Assembly (NCBI RefSeq): GCF_030644365.1
Contig: NZ_CP130058.1
Coordinates: 620,001-684,000 of the forward strand
Direction of reading: 5' to 3'
Length of the DNA stretch: 64,000 nt
DNA from: Schaalia sp. HMT-172
GTDB lineage: Bacteria; Actinomycetota; Actinomycetes; Actinomycetales; Actinomycetaceae
A program made the position numbers and the translations under genes. The notes beneath the pieces are model-generated. The model saw nothing but the letters and a program-made list of their open reading frames with translations. It did no database searches and had not been told where the DNA came from. Positions within the stretch are counted from its first letter, which is position 1; each line of letters begins with the position of its first letter. Shown in pieces: positions 40,463 to 48,916 of this stretch.

Positions 40463-41572
40463 ATGAGTGACCTCCACGTGATCATCCCCGCCGGCGGAGC
40501 CGGCACCCGCCTGTGGCCGCTCTCGCGCCGCCACCGTCCCAAGTTCCTCCTCGACCTGGCTGGCACGGGCCGCACCCTCCTGCAGGGGACGGTGGACCGT
40601 CTGGAGGAGACTGCCTCGTCGGTGACGATCGTGACGGGGCGCGCCCACCGCGACGGCGTCCTCGACCAGCTGCCCGAGTTCGCCTCCTCCGACGAGCGCA
40701 CGCTCCTCATCGAGCCCTCCGGGCGCGACTCCATGGCCGCGATCGGCCTGGCGGCCTACGTGGTGCGAGAGCGCTTCGGCGACGACGCCATCGTCGGTTC
40801 CTTCGCCGCCGACCACCTGATCGCCCGCCCCGAGCTGCTGCGCGAGGCTGTCGCCACCGCGATCGACGCCGCCCGCGACGGCTACGTCGTCACGATCGGG
40901 CTGACGCCCACCGAGGCCTCGACCGCCTACGGGTACATCGCGCCCGGTCCCGCGCTGGGCGGGGACCATGCCGAGGGTTCGGCCGCCCGCCGCGTCGCCC
41001 GCCGCGTCGCCGAGTTCGTCGAGAAGCCGGACGCTCAGACCGCGGCGCGTTACGTGTCTCAGGGCTACCTGTGGAACGCCGGAATGTTCATCATGTCCGC
41101 GGGGGTCCTGGCCTCGCACCTGGCCCGCCTCATGCCCGACCTGCACGCCCGCCTGGAGACGATCGCGCGCGCGTGGGGCACCGATTCCTTCGAGCGAACC
41201 CTCGAGGAGAACTGGCCGCACCTGACCAAGATCGCCATCGACCACGCCATCGCTGAGCCCGTGGCCGCTGACGGGGGAGTGGCCGTCATCCCCGCCGATG
41301 CGCAGATCGGGTGGACGGATCTGGGCGACTTCGAGGCGCTCACGAGCATTGCGGCGGCAGCGGGTCGACTCGGCGAGGCGATCCGCGTGGAATCCGACGG
41401 CGCTGCCGTCTACGACGCCGAAGACGGCCCCCTCGTCGCTCTCGTCGGCGTGCCCGACGTCGCGGTCGCCCTCACCGCCGACGCCGTCCTCGTCACGCGA
41501 CTCGACCGCGCCCAATCCGTGAAGGCCGTCGTCGATACGCTGGCTGAGCGCGGACGCTCCGACCTGCTCTGA
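40463..41572 (+). CDS. manC: Mannose-1-phosphate guanylyltransferase
   Basis: A 369-residue nucleotidyltransferase making GDP-mannose. The N-terminal HVIIPAGGAGTRLWPLSRRHRPKFLLDL is the ManC/ManB pyrophosphorylase signature with the lysine of PKFL. FAADHLI is the metal-binding Asp segment, FVEKPD the sugar-binding loop, YLWNAGMFIM the conserved core strand and IGWTDLGDFEAL the C-terminal motif. It lacks the cupin phosphomannose-isomerase domain of bifunctional ManC, as is usual in actinobacteria. It feeds mannosylation of lipids, wall polymers or proteins. Monocistronic behind the rplY terminator. Confidence 0.92.
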   Translation: MSDLHVIIPAGGAGTRLWPLSRRHRPKFLLDLAGTGRTLLQGTVDRLEETASSVTIVTGRAHRDGVLDQLPEFASSDERTLLIEPSGRDSMAAIGLAAYVVRERFGDDAIVGSFAADHLIARPELLREAVATAIDAARDGYVVTIGLTPTEASTAYGYIAPGPALGGDHAEGSAARRVARRVAEFVEKPDAQTAARYVSQGYLWNAGMFIMSAGVLASHLARLMPDLHARLETIARAWGTDSFERTLEENWPHLTKIAIDHAIAEPVAADGGVAVIPADAQIGWTDLGDFEALTSIAAAAGRLGEAIRVESDGAAVYDAEDGPLVALVGVPDVAVALTADAVLVTRLDRAQSVKAVVDTLAERGRSDLL

Positions 41573-41732
41573 TGCGACGGCGCCAGCGGCGCGGGGCTGC
41601 CCCCACTGCGGGTGTCCCGCGCCGCTTCCGCGTTGCCGCTATCAGGTGAGGTGCGCCGCCCCGCCCGTCCTGACCGGGTGTGCGGCTGGTACCGTGATGG
41701 GCAGAACGACGACCCGACGAAAGGCATCAGAC

Positions 41733-42923
41733 GTGAACAAGCGGACCATTGCCGCCGTTGTCGCCACGGCCACCGCGGCCGCCCTGGTGACGAGCGCATG
41801 CTCTCAGACGCCCTCCGCCACCCCCGCCGCGACCGCGAAGGTCTGCGCCGCCACATCGGACGCCCACCCGGACCCCGCCACCGACCCCGTCGCCACCGCC
41901 CTCGCCGGCGCCGCCGACAGGGCCTCCATCGCCTACGAGTCCGCGTCCGGTGAGGGGGCTCCTGCCTCGCTCGTGGCCTCCGGCTGCACGCTGATCGTGG
42001 GCACGGACTCGACCATGGCCTCGTCCATCTCCGAGACGGCGCGCGCCAACTCGGCGGTGCGATTCGCGCTCGTGGGCGCCTCCTTCACGGACGCGAAGGG
42101 CGCGCGCGTCTCCCTCAAGAACGGGTCCATCGTCGACGTTGACGCCTCCCAGGCCGCCTACCTGGCCGGGTACGCCTCCGCTGGCATGACGACGACGGGC
42201 ACGCTCGCCGTCATCGGCGGCACCGCCGACAACGTGACGAGCTCGCAGATGGACGCCTTCGCGCAGGGCGTCGACTCCTACAACCTCGCTAACGGGACGT
42301 CGATCAGCGTGCTCGGGTGGAATAACGTCACCAACCAGGGCACCTTCGCGGACAGCGCCGAGCAGGTGCAGTCCCTCGCCGCCGACTTCATCTCCCAGGG
42401 CGCGGACATCATCGTGCCCCTCGCGGGCGAGAACAACGTCGGGGCCGCTCGAGCTGTCACCGCGGCCGCCAACCCGTTGGTGCGCCTCGTTTGGTCGGGC
42501 CTGACGAAGGCCGACCTCAAGGGGCTCACCCGCGACGAGGCTGAGTCCACTGACGAGGTCATGTCCGGCCAGTCCGGCGCCCAGTCGGGTGCTCCGGCCG
42601 CCCAGCAGGTCGACACCCAGTCCTTCGCGGACGCGTTCAGCTACATTCAGATCGCCGACGACGTGCGCGCCGGAATCGGGGCGCCCGTCCTGACCGGCAT
42701 CGTCGTCGACTACTCTGCGGCGATGGACACCCTCATCGCCGAGGCCACCGCGGGCTCCCCGGCCTCGACCGTGCCCGTGTCGCTCGCGTCCGGCGGCGTG
42801 ATCCTCACCGGCTTCGGGGCCTACACGCCGATGCTGTCCTCCGAGCTCAAGCTGGGCCTGTCCGACATGGCCGGGCAGATCGAGACCGGCGGCTTGGTGA
42901 TCTCCACGCCCTTCGACGTGTGA
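41733..42923 (+). CDS. BMP/PnrA-family substrate-binding lipoprotein
   Basis: A 396-residue lipoprotein. The signal ends at a lipobox (ALVTSACSQT), giving Cys22 or so as the lipidated residue. The mature part has the Med/BmpA fold: FALVGASFTDAKG, SQAAYLAGYASAGMTTTGTLAVIGG, FISQGADIIVPLAG and a final GVILTGFGAYTPMLSSEL. Such proteins bind purine nucleosides for ABC uptake, but no transporter genes adjoin. The stretch DEVMSGQSGAQSGAPAAQQ is a flexible insert. GTG 41733 is chosen over an upstream frame because of AAAGG upstream and the immediate signal peptide. Confidence 0.82.
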   Translation: MNKRTIAAVVATATAAALVTSACSQTPSATPAATAKVCAATSDAHPDPATDPVATALAGAADRASIAYESASGEGAPASLVASGCTLIVGTDSTMASSISETARANSAVRFALVGASFTDAKGARVSLKNGSIVDVDASQAAYLAGYASAGMTTTGTLAVIGGTADNVTSSQMDAFAQGVDSYNLANGTSISVLGWNNVTNQGTFADSAEQVQSLAADFISQGADIIVPLAGENNVGAARAVTAAANPLVRLVWSGLTKADLKGLTRDEAESTDEVMSGQSGAQSGAPAAQQVDTQSFADAFSYIQIADDVRAGIGAPVLTGIVVDYSAAMDTLIAEATAGSPASTVPVSLASGGVILTGFGAYTPMLSSELKLGLSDMAGQIETGGLVISTPFDV

Positions 42924-42943
42924 CCAGACGCAACAGCGTTCGT

Positions 42944-42985
42944 CGTGCCCCGGGATGCCTCGATTGAACTGCGCCCCGGGGCACG
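42944..42985. terminator. Hairpin between convergent lipoprotein and unknown genes
   Basis: CGTGCCCCGGG at 42944-42954 pairs with CCCGGGGCACG at 42975-42985; 20-base loop. Confidence 0.55.
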
Positions 42986-43004
42986 CTCGTCGCCGCCTGG
43001 TCTC

Positions 43005-43781
43005 CTAACGGGCTGCTAGCGCCGCCAGGGCCGCGCCAGCGCATAGGGCGTCCGCGTCGAGCACGAAAGCTGGGTCCACGCAGTACAGACCCGAGCCCGT
43101 AGGGACGGCCGAGGACGTCGTGAGTGCGTCGGTCAGTGCGGCGCGCACCTGTTCATCGGAGAGAGAGGCACGGAGCGTGCGTCCATCCGTGGAGACCGCC
43201 AGAGACAGGTCGGCCCCCTCGTCGCCGACTCTCACGCCGACGCGTTCTAGGAGCGTCGCCAGCAGGCCCGAGGTCTCGGCGACCGATACGGAGGCAGAGC
43301 GTGGGCCGGAAGACTCCAGCGATGCGATGCGTGAGGCGCAGCGGTCCACGTACGCGCCGATCATGCCCTCTCCGACGGACTCCCAGCCTCCCTGCGAACG
43401 GGGGAGGGATGAGCCGTCCCCGCACGCGGCCACGGCCTCGTCGATGAGGGCCAGCTCAGCGTCGGGGGCCAGCGCCCCCTCGCATGAGCGATCAACCGCG
43501 CGTCCCCCCAGGTAGACGAGCGCCTCGCCGTCGGCTTTCACGTATACGGCGCCGTCGGCCATCACCATGCGCACGGAGAAGGCCGTCAGGGGAGCGGGGA
43601 GCGCGCGCGGCATGAGCAGAGCATGCCCGCCGGATGCTTCGATGATCGCCGCGCCGTCGCGTGCCGTGTCCTGATTCTCAGGGGTTTCGTAGCCGATGAT
43701 CAGGCGGAAACGGCCGCCGGTGCGCGCGGACAGGAAGGAAGCGATACCCGCAAACAGCAACGGGTCAGCACAGCGTGTCAT
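43005..43781 (-). CDS. Uncharacterised protein
   Basis: A 258-residue soluble protein I do not recognise. It starts MTRCADPLLFAGIASFLSARTGGRFRLIIGYET, which could be a small alpha/beta lobe, and has several short strands (AVYVKADGEALVYLGG). It is rich in Ala, Ser and acidic residues, with no signal peptide or membrane segment. ATG 43781 is set by the leaderless -10 box. The frame continues far upstream through dapE and the LOG gene on the other strand, which is antisense coincidence. It is divergent from dapE. Confidence 0.65.
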   Translation of the reverse strand: MTRCADPLLFAGIASFLSARTGGRFRLIIGYETPENQDTARDGAAIIEASGGHALLMPRALPAPLTAFSVRMVMADGAVYVKADGEALVYLGGRAVDRSCEGALAPDAELALIDEAVAACGDGSSLPRSQGGWESVGEGMIGAYVDRCASRIASLESSGPRSASVSVAETSGLLATLLERVGVRVGDEGADLSLAVSTDGRTLRASLSDEQVRAALTDALTTSSAVPTGSGLYCVDPAFVLDADALCAGAALAALAAR

Positions 43782-43787
43782 GTGCTG

Positions 43788-43793
43788 AGGGTA
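43788..43793 (-). promoter_or_regulatory. -10 box of leaderless unknown gene
   Basis: TACCCT on the minus strand, 6 bases before ATG 43781. Confidence 0.5.
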
Positions 43794-43919
43794 ACACCTT
43801 GGGTGGCCCGCGCAAAAACGGGTATCAGGAACGAGGCTGGGGCTCGCCTCCAGGAAACGGAGGAGGACGCAGGTGGGGGAGCCCACCGCTATCCTGGAGG
43901 CATCCACAAAGGAGGAATC

Positions 43920-45068
43920 ATGCAGCTGACGAACCTGACGGACCCGGTCGAGCTCACGCGCCAGATGATCGATATTCCATCGGTGTCGGGGGATGAAGGA
44001 CCCCTGGCGGACGCGGTCGAGGCGGCCCTGCGCGACGCCGGATTCGGATCCGTGCCAGCCCTGGAGATCCTGCGCGACGGGGACGCCGTGTGCGCGCGGA
44101 CTCGGCTCGGACTCGGCCAGCGCGTGGTTCTCGCCGGGCACCTCGACACGGTTCCCATCGCCGACAACGTGCCTGGTCGCTTCGAAGAGCGCGACGGGGC
44201 CACGGTCCTGTGGGGGCGTGGCTCGGTCGACATGCTCGGAGGGTGCGCGGCGGCGCTCGCGCTCGCGTGCGAGGTCGGTGCCGTCCTCCGTTCCGGCGAC
44301 GAGGCCGCGCTGAGCGTCGACGTCACCTGGATCTTCTACGACCACGAGGAAGTCGCCTCCCACCTCAACGGCCTGGGCCGCGTCCAGCGCAACCACCCGC
44401 AGTGGCTCGCCGGCGACCTGGCGCTGCTGGGCGAGCCCACCGCCGCCCACGTGGAAGGCGGCTGCAACGGAACCCTGCGCGTCATCGCGCACTTCCCGGG
44501 GCGGGCCTCGCACTCGGCGCGCGCGTGGATGGGCGTCAACGCGATTCACGCGATGGCCCCCGTCATCGAGCGCATCGCCGCCTACGGAAACCCCGTCGAG
44601 CTGGTCGATGGCCTCGAATTCCGAGAATCTCTGTCGGTCGTGCGCGTCGAGGGCGGCATCGCGAACAACGTGATCCCCGAGGCCGCGTCGATGACCGTCA
44701 ACTATCGCTTCGCGCCCTCCAAGCGCGCAGATGACGCCCTGGCCTGGGTGCGCTCCCTCTTCGAGGGCACGGGCGCGACCATCGACGTTGACGACCTGTG
44801 TGAGGGGGCCAGGCCCGGCGCGGACTCGCCGGTCGCCCAGCGCTTCCTGACGGTCGCCAGGCGCATCGCCGCCGAGCAAGGGACCGAGCTGCGCCTGTCC
44901 GCGAAGGTCGGCTGGACGGACGTCGCGCGATTCACGCAGGTGGGAGTACCCGCCATGAACTTCGGCCCGGGCGACCCGCTCCTGGCGCACACGCGCGACG
45001 AACACGCCCCAGTATCGGATATCGTCAGGGTGCACGACACGCTCCGCGCCTTCGTGCTCGCACACTAG
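43920..45068 (+). CDS. dapE: Succinyl-diaminopimelate desuccinylase
   Basis: A 382-residue M20-type zinc hydrolase of lysine/diaminopimelate synthesis. Metal ligands: His in VLAGHLDTVPIAD, Asp in WGRGSVDMLGGCAA, the Glu pair in FYDHEEVAS, Glu in LLGEPTAAHVEGGCNGT, and a C-terminal His in DEHAPVSD. A dimerisation lid lies between (residues about 185-290). It is the actinobacterial short form. AAAGGAGG lies before ATG 43920. It probably shares a message with the LOG gene 57 bp downstream, as in mycobacteria. Confidence 0.93.
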   Translation: MQLTNLTDPVELTRQMIDIPSVSGDEGPLADAVEAALRDAGFGSVPALEILRDGDAVCARTRLGLGQRVVLAGHLDTVPIADNVPGRFEERDGATVLWGRGSVDMLGGCAAALALACEVGAVLRSGDEAALSVDVTWIFYDHEEVASHLNGLGRVQRNHPQWLAGDLALLGEPTAAHVEGGCNGTLRVIAHFPGRASHSARAWMGVNAIHAMAPVIERIAAYGNPVELVDGLEFRESLSVVRVEGGIANNVIPEAASMTVNYRFAPSKRADDALAWVRSLFEGTGATIDVDDLCEGARPGADSPVAQRFLTVARRIAAEQGTELRLSAKVGWTDVARFTQVGVPAMNFGPGDPLLAHTRDEHAPVSDIVRVHDTLRAFVLAH

Positions 45069-45125
45069 CCCCGCGCGCTCGCGGACTGAGCCAGCCCCAC
45101 CCTCGTCGATCGGAAGGACCCGACC

Positions 45126-45851
45126 ATGAGCACCCCCGAAAACACCTACCGCCGCGGTTCCCTCGTCCTGCGCGGGGACCAGATCCCGCGCTTGACGGCC
45201 GACGCGTCCCTCCTCCAGACGGAGCAGAGTGCCGACTGGAAGCACACCGACCCCTGGCGTGTCCTGCGCATCCAGTCGGAGTTCGTCGAAGGCTTCGAGG
45301 CCCTCGCTAAAGTTGGCCCCGCGATCTCCGTCTTCGGGTCGGCCCGCACCCGCCCCGACGACCCCCTCTACGAGTGCGCTCGGCGCATCGGAGAGCTGCT
45401 GGTCCAGCGCGGCTACGCGGTCATCACGGGCGGCGGCCCGGGCATGATGGAGGCGGCGAACCGCGGCGCGTGGGAGGCCGGCGGCACGTCCGTGGGCCTG
45501 GGCATCGAATTGCCGCACGAGCAGGGCATGAACCAGTGGATCAACCGCGGCGTCAATTTCCGCTACTTCTTCGCCCGCAAGACCATGTTCGTGAAGTACT
45601 CGCAGGGTTTCATCGTCATGCCGGGTGGTTTTGGCACCATGGACGAGCTCTTCGAATCCGCGACCCTGGTCCAGACCGGGAAGATTCGTTCCTTCCCGCT
45701 CGTGCTCGTGGGCACTGCCTATTGGTCGGGTCTGGTCGACTGGATCCGATCCTCCATGGTCGACGCCGGCATGATTGCCCCCGGAGATGTTGGCCTGCTG
45801 CACGTCGTTGACGACCCGGAGGAGGCGGTGCGCCTGGCGACGGGTGACTAG
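45126..45851 (+). CDS. LOG-family protein (TIGR00730, cytokinin-riboside phosphoribohydrolase type)
   Basis: A 241-residue Rossmann-fold protein. ISVFGSARTRPDD opens the nucleotide-binding fold; VITGGGPGMMEAANRGAWE is the first phosphate loop and FIVMPGGFGTMDELFE the PGGxGTxxE catalytic motif. Members release adenine-type bases from nucleoside monophosphates or act as nucleotide hydrolases. The N-terminal 60 residues (YRRGSLVLRGDQIPRL) are the extension common in actinobacterial forms next to dapE. GGAAGGACC lies before ATG 45126. Confidence 0.9.
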   Translation: MSTPENTYRRGSLVLRGDQIPRLTADASLLQTEQSADWKHTDPWRVLRIQSEFVEGFEALAKVGPAISVFGSARTRPDDPLYECARRIGELLVQRGYAVITGGGPGMMEAANRGAWEAGGTSVGLGIELPHEQGMNQWINRGVNFRYFFARKTMFVKYSQGFIVMPGGFGTMDELFESATLVQTGKIRSFPLVLVGTAYWSGLVDWIRSSMVDAGMIAPGDVGLLHVVDDPEEAVRLATGD

Positions 45852-46044
45852 TCCTTCGACGCCCATTGTGAGGGGCCCTGGAGTGCAGAAACTACCGGAC
45901 TGTCACACATAATTGATCGTATGACTTATTTTTTCTGCCAAAGCGTTGATCAGCTGTCAAGGAAAAAATGCAGTTATCCGGTAAGATTGACGGGGTGCCC
46001 CGCCGTTGGAGGTGCGGGCAGTACTCTCAGAAGGAGTCCTCACT

Positions 46045-46209
46045 ATGGCAGCAATGAAACCTCGCACGGGGGATGGCCCCCTCGACGTGTCCGCGGAAGG
46101 GCGCAATATTGTCGTGCGGATCCCCACTGAAGGGGGCGGCCGCCTCGTTATCGAGATGAGCGCGCAGGAGGCGGGCGAACTCGCCGAAGCGCTGACTCAG
46201 GCAATCTGA
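46045..46209 (+). CDS. DUF3117 protein
   Basis: A 54-residue protein: MAAMKPRTGDGPLDVSAEGR, then a short strand pair (NIVVRIPTEGGGRLVIEM) and an Ala/Glu helix (SAQEAGELAEALTQ). This is the complete DUF3117 sequence, nearly invariant in actinobacteria; its function is unknown. AAGGAG lies 8 bp before ATG 46045. It follows the LOG gene across an AT-rich 193-bp gap that probably holds its own promoter, and ends at a strong terminator. Confidence 0.92.
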   Translation: MAAMKPRTGDGPLDVSAEGRNIVVRIPTEGGGRLVIEMSAQEAGELAEALTQAI

Positions 46210-46226
46210 ATCGACACACCATAACG

Positions 46227-46261
46227 GCGGTGGGACGGGTCCTTCCTGTCCCACCGCTTTT
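46227..46261 (+). terminator. Strong terminator after DUF3117
   Basis: GCGGTGGGAC at 46227-46236 pairs with GTCCCACCGC at 46248-46257, then TTTT. Confidence 0.85.
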
Positions 46262-46321
46262 GTGTCTGCGCGTGCCGCCGACGTGCATCCCGCAGCCGAA
46301 GGCGGCGGGATGCACGCCCGT

Positions 46322-46951
46322 TCACCGCTTGACGGCGACCGCCAGGCCGTCACCGACGGGCAGTAGCGCGGGAACGAACTCGTCGGATTCGCGCAGGTAG
46401 TTGATGACCTCGCGGGCGACGACGGTGCGGGCGTCCCGGCGGGCGGGGTCCGCGACCTGGTCGTGCCAGAGGGCGTGCACGAAGGCGATGGTGCCGCCGG
46501 GGCGCAGGATGCGCACGGCGTGGTCCAGGTACTGGGGCGTCTCGTCCAGGTCGCCGTCCAGGACGACCATGTCGTAGCCGCGTGCGGCCATGCGAGGCAA
46601 CACGTCGAGGGCACGCCCGGCGATCAGGCGCGTGCGGTGGGAGGACAGACCTGCGGCGGCGAAGTTGCGGCGGGCGTGCCCCAGCAGCTCGGACTCGACG
46701 TCGATGGTCGTCAGCACGCCGTCGCGCGCCATGCCGTCCAGGAGCCACAGGCCAGACACTCCGGCGCCCGTCCCCACCTCGAGGACGGCGCGCGCCCCGG
46801 CCACGGCGGCCAGCATGCGAAGAGCGGCGCCCGTTCCCGGGGACACGGGGGCGGCTCCCAATTCGGATGCGACGGCGCGCGCGGCGGTCAGAGCGTCGCT
46901 CTCCGCCACGTAGTCTTCGGTGTACACCCAGGTCTGGGCTTTGTCCGCCAT
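46322..46951 (-). CDS. O-methyltransferase (family 3, SAM-dependent)
   Basis: A 209-residue methyltransferase of the COMT-like family 3. TWVYTEDYVAESDAL opens the helical cap; SPGTGAALRMLAAVAGARAVLEVGTGAGVSGLWLL contains motif I; VLTTIDVESELL is the acidic strand; MVVLDGDLDETPQYLDHAV carries the metal-binding Asp residues; and RPGGTIAFVHALWHDQV matches the late motif. It methylates a catechol-like or small hydroxylated substrate, unknown here. ATG 46951 has GAGGA upstream. In many actinobacteria this gene lies near the DUF3117 gene and sigE. Confidence 0.88.
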   Translation of the reverse strand: MADKAQTWVYTEDYVAESDALTAARAVASELGAAPVSPGTGAALRMLAAVAGARAVLEVGTGAGVSGLWLLDGMARDGVLTTIDVESELLGHARRNFAAAGLSSHRTRLIAGRALDVLPRMAARGYDMVVLDGDLDETPQYLDHAVRILRPGGTIAFVHALWHDQVADPARRDARTVVAREVINYLRESDEFVPALLPVGDGLAVAVKR

Positions 46952-47152
46952 CGCCGTATCCTCACTTGTATTGATCGCCTCGGGCAGGTGCGCGCACGCG
47001 TTCGCGCCCCTTCCACGCATCAGGGTACAGGCGAGGCACGCCCTGGGCGTGATGGCGCTCCGGATCCGCGCGAAAACAGCGCCGACGTCCCTTGATAGGC
47101 GCTCGTCGGTCAGCCGCGGCGTGCGCTTCCTCGCCGTGCCCCGACGCGCGGA

Positions 47153-47184
47153 CCCCGGCCTCGTCGGTGGGGACGAGGCCGGGG
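47153..47184 (-). terminator. Perfect hairpin of two inverted 15-mer repeats, 3' of mrp
   Basis: CCCCGGCCTCGTC at 47153-47165 pairs with GACGAGGCCGGGG at 47172-47184, loop of 6. It lies 16 bp beyond the mrp stop codon. Confidence 0.7.
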
Positions 47185-47199
47185 CGAAGTCGCGTGGGC

Positions 47200-48330
47200 T
47201 CAGTGTTGGATGGGGGAGACCCCGAGCGGGCGGCCCGCCAGGCCGCGGTTCGTCGACGCCAGGGTGGCGCCGAGGGAGGAGAGCACGTCGGCGGCGGGGC
47301 CGGAGGCGACGGCGACGGGCTCGCCGCGGTCACCTCCCTCACGCAGCGCGATGTCGAGGGGCACCTGGGCCAGCAACGGCACGGAGTATCCCAGCTGTGC
47401 GGTGAGGCGCTGCGAGACGGACTCGCCGCCGCCCGCGCCGAAGATCTCCAGGCGAGAGCCGTCGGGCTGAGGCAGGAAGGACATGTTTTCGACGACGCCG
47501 ATGACCTTCTGGTTCGTCTGCGAGGCGATGGAGCCGGCGCGCTCGGCGACCTCGGCGGCCGCGACCTGCGGGGTGGTCACGACGAGGATCTCCGAGGTGG
47601 GCAGCAGCTGCGCGATCGAGATGGCGACGTCACCCGTGCCGGGAGGCATGTCGATGAGGAGGACGTCCAGGTCGCCCCAGAACACGTCCGCGAGGAACTG
47701 CTGGAGGGCGCGGTGGAGCATGGGGCCGCGCCAGATGACGGCCTGGCCGTCGGGCACGAACATGCCGATCGAGATGACCTTGACGCCACCCGCGCCCACG
47801 GGCGGGATCATCATGCCGTCGATGACCTGCGGGTCGTGGTCCACGCCGAGCATGCGCGGGATGGAGAAGCCGTAGATGTCCGCGTCCATGACGCCGACCT
47901 TGAGGCCCTGCGCGGCGAGCGCGGCGGCCAGGTTCGCAGTCATGGAGGACTTGCCGACGCCGCCCTTGCCGGAGGTGACGGCGATGACGCGCGTGAGGGA
48001 ACCGGGGCGAGAGAAGGGGATTTCGCGCTCGGGGCGACCACCGTTGAGCTTCTCGCGCAGCGCCTTCTTCTGGGCCTCGTCCATGACGCCCATCTCGACG
48101 GTGACGTTCTCGACGCCGTCGATGGCGCTCACGCGCTCGGTGACGTCCTTGGTGATCTGGGTGCGCAGGGGGCATCCGGCGGTGGTGAGCAGGACCTTGA
48201 CGGCGACGGAGGAGCCGTCGATCGTGACCAGGTCGGGGGTCACCATGTTGAGGTCGGTGATGGGGCGGCGGATCTCGGGGTCGATGACCTGGCCGAGAGC
48301 CGCCATGACGGAATCAAGCGTGACTGGCAT
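47200..48330 (-). CDS. mrp: Mrp/NBP35-family iron-sulfur cluster carrier ATPase
   Basis: A 376-residue protein. The N-terminal MIP18/DUF59 domain (about 1-90) is VMAALGQVIDPEIRRPITDLNMV with AGCPLRTQI. The deviant Walker A is VTSGKGGVGKSSMTANLA near residue 112; MDADIYGFSIPRMLG and IDMPPGTGDVAIS are the Mrp motifs. No CxxC pair is visible in the C-terminal half, so the usual bridging cluster is questionable. It loads Fe-S clusters onto apo-proteins. ATG 48330 has GGAG only 3-4 bp upstream, and TAGAGT 7 bp before it also allows a leaderless start. It is downstream of the DUF1003 gene, 10 bp apart. Confidence 0.9.
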   Translation of the reverse strand: MPVTLDSVMAALGQVIDPEIRRPITDLNMVTPDLVTIDGSSVAVKVLLTTAGCPLRTQITKDVTERVSAIDGVENVTVEMGVMDEAQKKALREKLNGGRPEREIPFSRPGSLTRVIAVTSGKGGVGKSSMTANLAAALAAQGLKVGVMDADIYGFSIPRMLGVDHDPQVIDGMMIPPVGAGGVKVISIGMFVPDGQAVIWRGPMLHRALQQFLADVFWGDLDVLLIDMPPGTGDVAISIAQLLPTSEILVVTTPQVAAAEVAERAGSIASQTNQKVIGVVENMSFLPQPDGSRLEIFGAGGGESVSQRLTAQLGYSVPLLAQVPLDIALREGGDRGEPVAVASGPAADVLSSLGATLASTNRGLAGRPLGVSPIQH

Positions 48331-48340
48331 GGACTCCACT

Positions 48341-48916
48341 CTACTGGCCGCTGTGCCCATCTTCTAGGGGACGAAAGGCGTCATCGGCCTCGGCCTCAGC
48401 CTCGGCCTCGTTCGACGAGGCGTTGGCCGCGTCCGCGGCGATCTCCGCGCGCAGGTCTTCGAGCATGTCGCGCAGCTCGGAGCGCACGAAGTCGCGCGTG
48501 GCGACGTCCTGAAGCGCCAGGCGCAGGCCGGCGATCTCGCGGGCGAGGTACTCGGTGTCGGCGAGGTTACGCTCCGCGCGAATGCGGTCCTGCTCGGCCA
48601 CGACGCGGTCGCGGGCGTCCTGGCGGTTCTGCGCGAGCATAATCAGCGGGGCCGAGTACGAGGCCTGGGTTGAGAACGCGAGGTTCAGGAGGATGAAGGG
48701 GTAGGGGTCCCAGGCGGCGTCCTCGCTGATGCCGGCGAGCATCAGGTTTGCGCCGATCCACGCGATGACGAAGATCGTCATGTAGAGGACGAACTTGGGC
48801 GAACCCATGAAGCGGGCGGTGGCCTCGGCGAAGCGGCCGAAGCCGTCGCCGCTGCCCGACGAGCGGCGGAAGAACCACCGACGCTTGTCGATCGGGTTAT
48901 CCAGGCGATCAGCCAT
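48341..48916 (-). CDS. DUF1003 membrane protein
   Basis: A 191-residue protein with two membrane helices: VLYMTIFVIAWIGANLML, near residues 43-60, and PYPFILLNLAFSTQASYSAPLIMLAQNRQDARDR, the DUF1003 hallmark. A cytosolic helical tail follows and ends in a Glu/Ala-rich stretch (EAEAEAEADD). Function unknown. The start overlaps the upstream MgtE-like gene by 8 bp, and mrp follows closely. This trio recurs in actinobacteria, so a link with Mg2+ homeostasis is plausible. Confidence 0.9.
   Translation of the reverse strand: MADRLDNPIDKRRWFFRRSSGSGDGFGRFAEATARFMGSPKFVLYMTIFVIAWIGANLMLAGISEDAAWDPYPFILLNLAFSTQASYSAPLIMLAQNRQDARDRVVAEQDRIRAERNLADTEYLAREIAGLRLALQDVATRDFVRSELRDMLEDLRAEIAADAANASSNEAEAEAEADDAFRPLEDGHSGQ

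Noticed and set aside
43005-45866. A 953-codon open frame on the minus strand
   Set aside because: It runs antisense through dapE and the LOG gene, which have clear family motifs on the plus strand. Only the last 258 codons, downstream of both, are kept as a gene.
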